Below are positions 7,441-16,463 of a stretch of 64,000 nt of DNA, in pieces; positions within the stretch are counted from its first letter, which is position 1, and every line of letters starts with the position of its first letter. The notes under the pieces were generated by a model that was not told the DNA's origin, made no database searches, and worked only from the letters and a program-made list of their open reading frames with translations. Where the stretch lies: contig JBPCMN010000038.1 in the NCBI GenBank assembly GCA_051002235.1, forward strand, positions 95,029 through 159,028. The letters are read 5' to 3'. Source of the stretch: JBPCMN01 sp013695115 (GTDB lineage: Bacteria > Actinomycetota > Acidimicrobiia > IMCC26256 > JACDBD01). A program made the translations under genes and the position numbers.

Positions 7441-8205
7441 TCAGTCGGCGAATGTGCCCTCCAGTAGCGGGGGATTGCTGGACGACTGCACCCCGGGAGC
7501 GGCCTCTTCGGTCACGAGGAATCCGAGCGCGCCGCCGCCGATGCGGAACGCGGTGACGCGAGGGTCGGGACCGAGCACTCCCACCGAGATGGCGCGGACG
7601 CCGTCTCGCTCTCCCGCGAGCGCCCACAGTTGGTAGGTGCGATCGTCGGGCAGGCGGCGCAGGTTGTCGTCGAGGAGGTAGCCGCTTCCGTCGGGGAGGT
7701 AGACGAGCTCGGCTCGGAGCGTTCCGTCGATCGAGTCGAGGACGAGCCGTTGCGCGTCCGGATCGCGGCTGGCGGTCTCCGCCGCGGCGAGGACACCTTG
7801 CCCGGTGGCGGCGTCCTCGAGGTTCTCGATCTGACGGCCCTGGTGCACGACCTGGACGCCGAGCACGACGATCGCCAGAATCGCCGCCGCGATGCCGCCC
7901 ACGGCCGCCGCCCGTCGGACCCGCGATCGGCTGAGGCGGGTCACGACAGCCCGATGGCGCAGTTCGAGTTGCGGTGGTTCCTCCTCGAGTGCATGCGCGA
8001 TTCGATCCCATACATGGGCAGGCGCGTCGCTGCCGGCGTGCGCGAGGAGCGCCGCCGCCTCGCGGAACTCGACGACCTGGACCCGAGCGCGCGGGTTGCG
8101 CCCCAAGTGCCGTTCGATCTGTTCGCGCTCCTCAGCCGAGACGGCGTCGATGGCGTAGGCGCCCAACAGCGCATCGAGCTCCTCGGCGCTCAGGTTTCCC
8201 GCCAT
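7441..8205 (-). CDS. Anti-sigma factor, RskA-like
   Basis: The protein has 254 residues. An N-terminal zinc-less anti-sigma domain (LLGAYAIDAVSAEEREQIER) is followed by one transmembrane segment at about 98-118 and an extracytoplasmic RskA C-terminal domain (RTYQLWALAGERDGVRAISVGVL). It is the membrane partner expected to hold the adjacent ECF sigma factor until regulated proteolysis. Its start overlaps the sigma gene by 16 bp, typical of co-translated sigma/anti-sigma pairs. In mycobacteria RskA controls SigK; whether the signal here is redox, copper or something else cannot be read from sequence. Confidence 0.92.
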   Translation of the reverse strand: MAGNLSAEELDALLGAYAIDAVSAEEREQIERHLGRNPRARVQVVEFREAAALLAHAGSDAPAHVWDRIAHALEEEPPQLELRHRAVVTRLSRSRVRRAAAVGGIAAAILAIVVLGVQVVHQGRQIENLEDAATGQGVLAAAETASRDPDAQRLVLDSIDGTLRAELVYLPDGSGYLLDDNLRRLPDDRTYQLWALAGERDGVRAISVGVLGPDPRVTAFRIGGGALGFLVTEEAAPGVQSSSNPPLLEGTFAD

Positions 8206-8786
8206 GGTCCCCCCTCGCCCCCGATTCCGTTCTCGACCAATGCGCCCCGCAGGCGCAATAGTCCCGAGCGGATCCGGCTCTTCACGGTGCCCTCGGGCTC
8301 GTCGAGCAGTTCCGCCACCTCGCGGTAGGTGTTCCCGCCGAAGTAGGCGAGCTCGATGGCGGCGCGCTCACCGTCACTGAGGGCGGCCAGCGCCTCTCGG
8401 ACGTGCTCCTCGAGCGCGAGGTCCCACACCTCGCGCTCGAGGTCGTAACCCGCCTCCGCAGTGGAGCGCGCCTCGCGCTCCTCCCGCACCCGCCGGGACG
8501 ACTCGGACCGCACGAGGTCGACGCTGCGACCGTGGGTCTGGGCGAGGAGGTATGAGCGGAGCGAACCGCGCCCGGCGTCGAACTTGTCGGGCTGGTTCCA
8601 CAATCTCAGGAACACCTCCTGGACGACGTCCTCGGCGAGATTGCGCTGGGTGAGGATGCGATGCGCGAGCGCGAAGGACGCGCCCGCGTGTCGTCTGTAG
8701 ACCTCGGCCAGGGCCTCTTCGCGGAAGCGTCCGACGGCCACCATCAGCATGGCCTCGCTAGCTTCCCGCACGTCGTCGGTCTGCAA
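8190..8786 (-). CDS. ECF RNA polymerase sigma factor, SigK-like group
   Basis: The protein has 198 residues. Region 2 contains HRILTQRNLAEDVVQEVFLRLW and region 4 contains AAIELAYFGGNTYREVAELL with the helix-turn-helix EGTVKSRIRSGLLRLR. The IELAYFGG block and pairing with an RskA-type anti-sigma place it with the SigK-like ECF group. It lies third in a minus-strand operon after cupredoxin and a 4-TM protein. Promoter-like motifs close to the mycobacterial SigK consensus occur upstream of its own operon and of the divergent Tat operon, so autoregulation is likely. Confidence 0.93.
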   Translation of the reverse strand: MQTDDVREASEAMLMVAVGRFREEALAEVYRRHAGASFALAHRILTQRNLAEDVVQEVFLRLWNQPDKFDAGRGSLRSYLLAQTHGRSVDLVRSESSRRVREEREARSTAEAGYDLEREVWDLALEEHVREALAALSDGERAAIELAYFGGNTYREVAELLDEPEGTVKSRIRSGLLRLRGALVENGIGGEGGPWRET

Positions 8787-8818
8787 TCTTCGTTCCTGGG
8801 TGGGGGCCGGTTAGCGGC

Positions 8819-9295
8819 TCAAAGCCTGACCCCGGATGGGTCCGACGTCGGACGACTCGCCACGATGACGCCGGCGAGCGCCACGACCGCGACGACTTCA
8901 GCTACCCCGGCGACCACAGCTTCAAACGTCGCCTGAGTGTCGGAGAACCCGAGGAAACCCGTGGTCCGAGTGAATACGTAGGCGACCAGGGTCGTCGCGG
9001 CGAGACCGAGGCCCGCGAGTGCCGCCGGAAGGGCGAGCCGCGGCCAGCGCAGCGAGACGACGAGAGCCTCCGCGATCACCACCGCCGCGATGGCGTTGAG
9101 GATGAAGGCTCGGCTGATCGTCAGTCCCAGCACGTTCTCGGGGTGGATACCCCGGTATCCGCCTTCGAAGTACAGGTAATAGTGGACGTAGCCGCTGGTG
9201 AATATGCCCGCGGCGCCGACGAGGGCCAAGACCCGACGTGGTCCCCATCTCGGGGGGCCCGGCCCGGTACTCGCGGACGCCGGACTACTCGTCAA
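8819..9295 (-). CDS. Four-helix integral membrane protein, unknown
   Basis: The protein has 158 residues. A Pro/Ser-rich N-terminus precedes four hydrophobic segments (about 24-42, 62-80, 87-110 and 127-147). Between the first two lies an aromatic, His-containing loop (YVHYYLYFEGGYRGIHPENV). The family is unknown to me. Position is informative: it overlaps the cupredoxin gene by 11 bp upstream and sits 32 bp before the sigma factor, so it belongs to the same operon. A role as membrane partner of the cupredoxin or as a sensor is inference. Confidence 0.8.
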   Translation of the reverse strand: MTSSPASASTGPGPPRWGPRRVLALVGAAGIFTSGYVHYYLYFEGGYRGIHPENVLGLTISRAFILNAIAAVVIAEALVVSLRWPRLALPAALAGLGLAATTLVAYVFTRTTGFLGFSDTQATFEAVVAGVAEVVAVVALAGVIVASRPTSDPSGVRL

Positions 9296-9659
9296 CTTCG
9301 ATGACCCCTGTCATGTAGTCGTGGATCTCGCAGTGGTACCGCTGGCGGCCCGGTCCCGCGACGGTGATCGTCTCATGGTCTCCGCCGTCGAGGTCGCCGG
9401 TGTCGAACTCACCGTCGTCGGCAGTGAGCGTATGGGCCGCGTCGTCGGTGTTCGTCACCATGATCCTCGTTCCGGCGCTCACGCGCAGGGATGTCGGCGA
9501 ATACGCGAAGCCCTCGATGACGACCTCGTTCCCGTTCCCCGACCCGGAAGCCGCGTCGTTCGACTCTGAGCGCAGCAGGACCGTAACGAGCACGGCAACG
9601 ACTGCAACGACCGGTACGATGAGTGCTACTCCTGCCGTCGTGATTGTTTCGCGTCGCAT
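9285..9659 (-). CDS. Cupredoxin (plastocyanin-like) membrane-anchored protein
   Basis: The protein has 124 residues. An N-terminal membrane anchor (about 9-29) and a Gly/Ser linker precede a blue-copper-like domain. Likely copper ligands are His in DDAAHTLTADDG and Cys, His and Met in YHCEIHDYMTG, the order found in type 1 sites. It probably acts outside the cytoplasmic membrane as an electron carrier or copper-binding protein. It is the first gene of the sigma operon, with a candidate ECF promoter 38 bp upstream. Copper binding is inferred from ligands only. Confidence 0.9.
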   Translation of the reverse strand: MRRETITTAGVALIVPVVAVVAVLVTVLLRSESNDAASGSGNGNEVVIEGFAYSPTSLRVSAGTRIMVTNTDDAAHTLTADDGEFDTGDLDGGDHETITVAGPGRQRYHCEIHDYMTGVIEVDE

Positions 9660-9696
9660 GCCGGCACTCCGAGTCCCTCAGGAGCGGTACGACTGT

Positions 9697-9724
9697 GTTC
9701 GTCACCGAAGCCGACTACGGATGA
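9697..9724 (-). promoter_or_regulatory. Candidate ECF (SigK-like) promoter for the cupredoxin-sigma operon
   Basis: Read on the minus strand, TCATCC (9724-9719), a 16-bp spacer and ACGAAC (9702-9697). This resembles the mycobacterial SigK motif CCATCC-N16-CCGAAT that I recall from the literature. It lies 38 bp before the start codon of the operon that encodes the sigma factor itself. Confidence 0.5.
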
Positions 9725-9757
9725 TCGTGTGTGGTCGGCGGAAACATCTCCGGATGA

Positions 9758-9785
9758 CCGTCCGGTAGGCGACCCGCCTCCGAAT
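9758..9785 (+). promoter_or_regulatory. Candidate ECF (SigK-like) promoter for the tat operon
   Basis: CCGTCC (9758-9763), a 16-bp spacer and CCGAAT (9780-9785). It differs by one base from the recalled SigK consensus and has the same spacing as the divergent copy at 9697-9724. It lies 46 bp before the tatA start, leaving room for the GGAAAGGG ribosome binding site. Confidence 0.55.
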
Positions 9786-9831
9786 ACCCCGTGAACTCGC
9801 TGGCGGCCATCGAGCACGGAAAGGGCCACGT

Positions 9832-10002
9832 ATGAACCTCGGAGCGACCGAACTGATCATTGTCCTTCTCATCGTTCTGTTGATCTTCGGGAGCACCAGG
9901 CTGCCGAAGCTCGCCCGGTCGATGGGCCAGGCGTCGCGGGAGTTCAAGGCCGGCGTCGACGAGCGCATCGGCGATACCGACGAGCGCGCCTCATCGTCCT
10001 GA
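9832..10002 (+). CDS. tatA: Twin-arginine translocase subunit TatA
   Basis: The protein has 56 residues. The N-terminal transmembrane helix (ATELIIVLLIVLLIFGSTRL) is followed by the FGSTRLPKLARSMGQASREF hinge and amphipathic helix characteristic of TatA, which oligomerises to form the export path for folded proteins. GGAAAGGG lies 8 bp upstream as ribosome binding site. It is first in the order tatA-tatB-tatC, followed by two genes whose products carry Tat signals. It is unusually short at the C-terminus but complete in the functional region. Confidence 0.92.
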   Translation: MNLGATELIIVLLIVLLIFGSTRLPKLARSMGQASREFKAGVDERIGDTDERASSS

Positions 10003-10045
10003 CGCGACCTCGCCCGTCCGGATCACCCGCAGGTAGGACCCCCAG

Positions 10046-10306
10046 ATGCCGCAAGTCGGTCCGCTCGAGATCATCGTGATCCTCGCCGTGGCCCTGATGG
10101 CGTTCGGGCCCAACGAGATGCCGAAGGTGGCGCGCCAGGCCGCCACGGCCTGGCGCCAGGTCCAGAGGTTCCGGGCCGACGTCGGGTCCAAGTTCGAGAA
10201 TGCACTGGCCGAGGTGGACGACGCGCCTGCCTCTACGCCGGCTCGGGCCGAGCCGCCCCCGCAGCGAGTCGACCGGGACCCGCCGCGCCGCGTCAACTCC
10301 GACTGA
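10046..10306 (+). CDS. tatB: Twin-arginine translocase subunit TatB-like
   Basis: The protein has 86 residues. One membrane helix carries a Glu near residue 8 (VGPLEIIVILAVALMAFGPN), a TatB hallmark, then GPNEMPKVARQAATAWRQVQ leads into the amphipathic helix. A Pro/Arg-rich tail ends the protein. TatB with TatC forms the receptor for twin-arginine signals. Assignment to TatB rather than a second TatA rests on the Glu, the longer tail and the gene order. Confidence 0.85.
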   Translation: MPQVGPLEIIVILAVALMAFGPNEMPKVARQAATAWRQVQRFRADVGSKFENALAEVDDAPASTPARAEPPPQRVDRDPPRRVNSD

Positions 10307-10315
10307 CGCGTATCC

Positions 10316-11050
10316 GTGACCGCCGTCGTGACCCGCGACGACGACCGCATGTCGATCGTCGAACACCTGGCCGAGCTCCGCCGGCGCATCATCGTGTGCA
10401 TGATCGCGATCACGGTCGGGGCGATCGTCGCCTACATCTTCTCGCTGGACGTGATCCGGTTCCTGATCGACTACTACAGGGACGCCACCGACGGCCGACG
10501 GGACGCACTGATCTTCACCGGCCCCCTCGACGCCTTCGCCACCCGGCTGAAGGTCGCTACCTATGGTGGCATCGTGCTGGCGTTGCCGGTCTGGCTCTTC
10601 CAGTTGTGGCGCTTCGTGACCCCCGGCCTCGAGCCGAAAGAGAAGCGGTACGCGGTCCCGTTCGTCGCCACGTCGATCCTCTTGTTCGTCTCCGGCACCG
10701 TCGTGGCCCTGCTCACGCTGCCCAAAGCCCTCGACTTCCTGTTGAACATCGGAGGTTCCGAGCTGGAGCCCCTCCTGAGCGCCGACCGCTACCTCTCGTT
10801 GGTCACCCTCATGGTCGTGGCGTTCGGAGTGGCGTTCCAGTTCCCGGTCGTCTTGGTGTTCCTGCTCCTCGCCCGTGTCATCTCTACCGCCCAGCTTCGG
10901 CGCTGGCGACGGGCAACGGTCGTCATCATCGTGGTCTTCGCCGCCTTCATCACGCCGAGCCAAGACCCCTACTCCCTGCTGTTCATGGCCGGGCCCATGT
11001 ACGTCTTCTACGAGCTCAGCATCGTTCTCGGCAGGGTGCTCAAGCGATGA
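10316..11050 (+). CDS. tatC: Sec-independent translocase subunit TatC
   Basis: The protein has 244 residues and a GTG start 10 bp after tatB. It opens with the conserved MSIVEHLAELRRRIIVCMIA and contains six hydrophobic helices, the FTGPLDAFATRLKVATYGGI periplasmic/second-helix block and FITPSQDPYSLLFMAGPMYV near the end. The E-H-L-x-E-L-R motif binds the twin-arginine signal. It completes a minimal TatABC set located directly beside candidate substrates. Confidence 0.97.
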   Translation: MTAVVTRDDDRMSIVEHLAELRRRIIVCMIAITVGAIVAYIFSLDVIRFLIDYYRDATDGRRDALIFTGPLDAFATRLKVATYGGIVLALPVWLFQLWRFVTPGLEPKEKRYAVPFVATSILLFVSGTVVALLTLPKALDFLLNIGGSELEPLLSADRYLSLVTLMVVAFGVAFQFPVVLVFLLLARVISTAQLRRWRRATVVIIVVFAAFITPSQDPYSLLFMAGPMYVFYELSIVLGRVLKR

Positions 11051-11094
11051 ACGACCAAGCAGAGACGGTGCTTTCGAGAGGTTCGAGAAAATCG

Positions 11095-11122
11095 TCATCC
11101 AACTTCGGTCGCAGCCCCGTAC
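11095..11122 (+). promoter_or_regulatory. Third candidate ECF promoter, upstream of ferritin-like genes
   Basis: TCATCC (11095-11100), a 16-bp spacer and CCGTAC (11117-11122). The -35 element equals that of the cupredoxin operon; the -10 is a weaker match. It lies in the 148-bp gap between tatC and the first ferritin-like gene, 76 bp before its start. Confidence 0.4.
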
Positions 11123-11198
11123 ACGAGAAGAACGAAGCGACACGGCGGTTCGCCGTCGAAGCACACACCCCGTGAAGGCGATGGACGAGGAGTTGACC

Positions 11199-12062
11199 AT
11201 GTCAGTGGACGACCGAGCCCTCGGTGAGCTGATCGAGGAATCGCAAGACCTCCAGTCGGACGCGATGCGCCGAGCATGCTCGACGATCCCCGACCTCGAG
11301 CACGTGCGCGAGGAAAGCCGACGGGAGGAAGTCGACCCCGACGAGGTCGCCCGGTTCAACGAGAGCCGACGTGGCCTGTTGAAGGACCTCGGACTCGGAG
11401 CGGGCGGCTTCGCGCGACGGGGGGCGCTGGCCGGCGGCTTGGGCGCCGCCTTGGCGGCGCTGATCGTCTCCCCCGCGAGCGCCGCCAAGAAGAAGAAGCT
11501 CGACGTCCAGATCCTCCAGACCGCCTCGTCGCTGGAGATCCTGGCGATCGCCACCTACGACGCCGCGCTGGGCCTCCCGTTCATCAAGGACGGGAACGAA
11601 GTCGTGGTCACCTTCGCCGAGACGACGATGATGCAGCACGACGAGCACCGCAAGGCGTTCCAAGCCCAGACCAAGGCGCTCGACGGAAAGAAGCAGAAGC
11701 AGCCCAACCCGAAGTACGCGCCGGTCGTCGAGGAGGCGAAGCCCGGCCTGCAGACACCGCTGGACGTGGTGAACCTGGCCGCCACTATCGAGCAGGTGGC
11801 CACCGAGACCTACCTCGCCGACCTGTCGATGTTCAGCAACAAGAAATCGAAGTCGATCATGGCGAGCGTGATGGGTGTGGAGTCCCAGCACCTGGCGACG
11901 CTGCGCGCGGTTCGGGCGCTGCTCGAAGGCGGCGGTGCCGATCTGATCGCTATCCCGACTGATGTCGCGGCGCTGCCGGCCGCGGCCGGAAGCGTGGCGT
12001 TCCCGGACCCGTTCCAGGGCACCAGCATGGCCAGCCCTCCAGAGGAAGGTGCAGTGAAATGA
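11199..12062 (+). CDS. Ferritin-like domain protein with Tat signal (first of pair)
   Basis: The protein has 287 residues. The start at 11199 is chosen because GAGGAG lies 7 bp upstream; the ATG at 11181 is an in-frame alternative. A long acidic N-region (about 55 residues) precedes the Tat motif SRRGLLKDLG, a hydrophobic stretch and an AxA cleavage site (SPASA). The mature part is a four-helix ferritin-like (Ferritin_2) domain with candidate diiron ligands in LEILAIATYDAAL, AETTMMQHDEHRKAF, TIEQVATETYLADL and GVESQHLATL. It is probably a folded, exported, metal-loaded protein. Its stop overlaps the next start (ATGA). Confidence 0.88.
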   Translation: MSVDDRALGELIEESQDLQSDAMRRACSTIPDLEHVREESRREEVDPDEVARFNESRRGLLKDLGLGAGGFARRGALAGGLGAALAALIVSPASAAKKKKLDVQILQTASSLEILAIATYDAALGLPFIKDGNEVVVTFAETTMMQHDEHRKAFQAQTKALDGKKQKQPNPKYAPVVEEAKPGLQTPLDVVNLAATIEQVATETYLADLSMFSNKKSKSIMASVMGVESQHLATLRAVRALLEGGGADLIAIPTDVAALPAAAGSVAFPDPFQGTSMASPPEEGAVK

Positions 12063-12739
12063 GCGACGAGACCATCGACACCGCTGACCACGACATGTCC
12101 GCGCCCGAATTGACCGTTACTGCTCTCACCCGGCGGGGCTTCCTTGCCGCCACTGGAGCGGCGGGCGCCGCCGTAGCTGCCGCCACGGCGCTCGGCGGAG
12201 CCACCCCGGCGGGCGCATCCGCGACCCGCCCGGTCAAGGGCGGGGGCGGCAACAAGGATCTCGAGACCGCGGCCTTCGCCGCCAGCCTCGAGGTGCTCGC
12301 GGTCGGTACGTACACCGCTGCTCTCGACGCAGCCACCGCCGGGAGCCTCGGGCCGGTCCCCCCGGCGGGTGCCGAGTTCGTCACCACCGCCATGTCGCAG
12401 CACCAGGCGCAGCTCGACAGCTGGAACGAGGTGCTCACCACCAACGGCCAAGCCGAGGTGACAGAGCCCGACCCGGCTCTCAAGGCGACGGTCGACGAGG
12501 CATTCGGCCAGGTCACCGACTTCGTAGGTGCCGCCGAACTCGCTCTGATGCTCGAGCAGATCGCGGCCGCGACCTACCTGCAGGCGATCCCCAGGTTAAA
12601 GGCGCCGGACGCGATCGAGCTCGCAGGTTCCATCTACATCATCGACATGCAGCACGCCGCAATCCTCAACTTCGTGCTCGGCGAGTACCCCGTCCCCGAG
12701 ACGTTCGCATCCACGGACGACGCGGCGCAGCCCTCATAA
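12059..12739 (+). CDS. Ferritin-like domain protein with Tat signal (second of pair)
   Basis: The protein has 226 residues. The Tat motif TRRGFLAATG near residue 24 is followed by an Ala-rich hydrophobic region and a cleavage site around AGASA. The mature domain parallels the upstream paralogue helix by helix (LEVLAVGTYTAAL, AMSQHQAQLDSW, LEQIAAATYLQAI, IDMQHAAIL). Several acidic ligand positions are changed: helix B lacks the Glu, helix C has AAATY instead of TETY, and helix D has IDMQH instead of VESQH. It may be a partner or degenerate-site subunit of the first protein. It is the last gene of the plus-strand unit. Confidence 0.87.
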   Translation: MSDETIDTADHDMSAPELTVTALTRRGFLAATGAAGAAVAAATALGGATPAGASATRPVKGGGGNKDLETAAFAASLEVLAVGTYTAALDAATAGSLGPVPPAGAEFVTTAMSQHQAQLDSWNEVLTTNGQAEVTEPDPALKATVDEAFGQVTDFVGAAELALMLEQIAAATYLQAIPRLKAPDAIELAGSIYIIDMQHAAILNFVLGEYPVPETFASTDDAAQPS

Positions 12740-12751
12740 CCCGTGAGGTCA

Positions 12752-12789
12752 CGCGCCCTGGAGCCAGGGCGCGCCTAGCGCGTGACGCG

Positions 12790-12792
<3 letters not shown>
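12752..12792. terminator. Two hairpins between convergent genes
   Basis: A 9-bp stem (12752-12760 with 12765-12773) and a second perfect 7-bp stem TAGCGCG/CGCGCTA (12776-12782 with 12786-12792) lie between the ferritin-like gene and typA. Neither has a U-tract. They could act as a bidirectional terminator; the second includes the typA stop codon. Confidence 0.45.
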
Positions 12793-14649
<1,857 letters not shown>

Positions 14650-14700
14650 GGAGAGGCCTTCCGGGTTGAACGGGGGAGGAAACCAGTCTACCGGGAACCC

Positions 14701-15177
14701 TCAGAGCAGGTGTTCGAACTCCAGCTCGTGGCGGACGGGGATGCCGTCGTTGCCAGTTGCCGGGATGGCTGGTTTGAGCCTGCGTGACTCCGTCACCGCG
14801 TCGCGGTGGAACGCTACGAGATCCCAACCGTGGCGCTGGTAGAAGCCGATCGCGTTGATGTTGTCGTTGGTCGTCACCAGCCACGCTCGGCGGCAGCGTT
14901 CCCGGGCCGCGAGCTCAACCGCCGCGGCGAGGAGCGCGGCTCCCGCCCCCACCGCGCGGACCGTGGTGGCGATGAACACGATCTCGAGCTCGTCGCCGCC
15001 GACGCGGTGCAGGAGGGCGCCGGCCCGCTCGCCCTCATGACTGGCCACGAGACCGGGGAGCTCGAGCCCGTCGTGAAGGTGGCCGCGGCTCACGATCATC
15101 GGTCCCGCGGTCTCCTCCCGGAGCACGCGTTCGAGCCAGGCGCGGTCGCCGTACTCGAGCGGCCGAACGTCAAGCAT
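14701..15177 (-). CDS. GNAT family N-acetyltransferase
   Basis: The protein has 158 residues from the ATG at 15177, chosen because homology starts at MLDVRPLEYGDRAWLERVL. The acetyl-CoA-binding region is visible as VFIATTVRAVGAGAALLAAAVE (motif A, with a relaxed Q/RxxGxG/A) and the C-terminal NINAIGFYQRHGWDLVAFHR (motif B). The acceptor substrate is unknown. No operon partner suggests one. Confidence 0.87.
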   Translation of the reverse strand: MLDVRPLEYGDRAWLERVLREETAGPMIVSRGHLHDGLELPGLVASHEGERAGALLHRVGGDELEIVFIATTVRAVGAGAALLAAAVELAARERCRRAWLVTTNDNINAIGFYQRHGWDLVAFHRDAVTESRRLKPAIPATGNDGIPVRHELEFEHLL

Positions 15178-15252
15178 GGAGCGATCATGCCAGCGTCGCG
15201 AGAGTGACTGACGAGGGCGATGTTTCCTGGAGTTTCTGTCACATCCCCTCCG

Positions 15253-15258
15253 TACAAT
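15253..15258 (+). promoter_or_regulatory. Extended -10 element for a probable leaderless transcript
   Basis: TACAAT at 15253-15258 lies 7 bp before the ATG at 15266, which has no Shine-Dalgarno sequence. This spacing is what a leaderless mRNA needs. The -35 is not recognisable. Confidence 0.4.
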
Positions 15259-15265
15259 CCAAAGT

Positions 15266-16459
15266 ATGAGGTTGTCGGAGCTGCGCCGCGGGATTCGCGA
15301 GTACGCGAGTGCGTTCGATCCTGCGTTGATGTCGGCGCGTGATGCGGCGCGGGTTCGCGACGAGGCGAGCGCGATCAAGAAGTCGGCGGCCGCGATCGAG
15401 GCGCTGGCGGCCGCTCGGGTGGCCGAGACGAGCGTCTGGAAGAAGACCGGTGAACGTTCCGCCGCCCACGAGCTGGCCGCGGCCACCGGCACGTCCATCG
15501 CGCAAGCGAAGGAGACCCTCGACACCGGCCGGCTTCTCTCCGCGCTCCCCGCAACCTCGAAGGCGGTGCGACGCGGCGACCTCTCCATGGAGCAGGCGTC
15601 CCTGGTCGTGGGCGCGGCCTCGGCCGATCCGGAGGCCGAGAAGAGTCTGCTCGAGACCTCGCGGTCCGGGTCGCTGGGTGAGCTACGCGATGCGTGCGCC
15701 CGCACGAAGGCAAACGCCTGCGACCGGGAGGAGCGACGGCGCCGGATCCACGAGCGGCGCGGGCTGCGCAGCTGGGTCGACGGCGAGGGCACCGGACACC
15801 TGCACCTGAACGACAACCCCGAGCGGGTCGCCGAGATCATGGGCGAGCTGGCACCGACTCGGGACCGACTCTTCAAGCAGGCCCGGAAGGACGGCCGGCG
15901 TGAATCCTCCGAGGCGTACGCCGCCGACGCCCTTCACCGGGTCGTCTGTCGCCGACGCGGCCGAGCCAACGCCCCCTCCGGCACCGCCAAGGTGCTGGTG
16001 CGCGTCGACCTGGAACGGCTGCTCAGCGGCGCGGCGGTGGGCGACGAGGTCTGCGAGATCGCCGGGTACGGGCCCGTCGCCGTCTCCGCCGTCCAGGAGA
16101 TGCTCGAGACCGGCGACCCGTTCCTCGCCGCAATTGTTATCAAGGGCAAGGAAGTCGTCGGCGTCGCCCACCTCGGGCGCCGGCCGAATGCCCACCAGCG
16201 CAGCGCGCTCGAATGGCTCTACCCGACCTGTGCCGCCGAAGGCTGCAACGCGCTCACTTTCTTGGAGTTCGACCACCGCGATGACTGGGCCACCACGCAC
16301 CGGACGGTCTTCGACCTCCTCGACCGGCTCTGCTCCCACCATCACGACCTCAAGACCAGAGACAACTGGGCCCTTGTCGCCGGACAGGGCAAGCGCGCGT
16401 TCGTTGCGCCCGACGATCCTCGCCATCCTCGAAGTTCCACGCCGCTGGCGGCGGCGTGA
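15266..16459 (+). CDS. HNH endonuclease, DUF222/13E12-repeat family
   Basis: The protein has 397 residues. An N-terminal DUF222 helical domain (LSELRRGIREYASAFDPALM, then MEQASLVVGAASADPEAEKS) is followed by a C-terminal HNH nuclease: Cys pair in YPTCAAEGCNALTFLEFDHR, then RLCSHHHDLKTRDNW. These proteins are the 13E12-repeat family, multicopy in many actinobacteria and suspected to be mobile or selfish, though their activity is not established. It is a stand-alone gene between GNAT (divergent) and an SGNH lipoprotein (convergent, 4-bp gap). Confidence 0.93.
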   Translation: MRLSELRRGIREYASAFDPALMSARDAARVRDEASAIKKSAAAIEALAAARVAETSVWKKTGERSAAHELAAATGTSIAQAKETLDTGRLLSALPATSKAVRRGDLSMEQASLVVGAASADPEAEKSLLETSRSGSLGELRDACARTKANACDREERRRRIHERRGLRSWVDGEGTGHLHLNDNPERVAEIMGELAPTRDRLFKQARKDGRRESSEAYAADALHRVVCRRRGRANAPSGTAKVLVRVDLERLLSGAAVGDEVCEIAGYGPVAVSAVQEMLETGDPFLAAIVIKGKEVVGVAHLGRRPNAHQRSALEWLYPTCAAEGCNALTFLEFDHRDDWATTHRTVFDLLDRLCSHHHDLKTRDNWALVAGQGKRAFVAPDDPRHPRSSTPLAAA

Positions 16460-16463
16460 GGGT

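Noticed and set aside
11047..11175. 42-codon frame directly after tatC
   Set aside because: Its codon use is A-rich and unlike neighbours, it has no ribosome binding site, and the region holds a better case for a promoter.
9944..11554. 536-codon minus-strand frame across tatB, tatC and the next gene
   Set aside because: It has no recognisable motif and covers three well-identified plus-strand genes.
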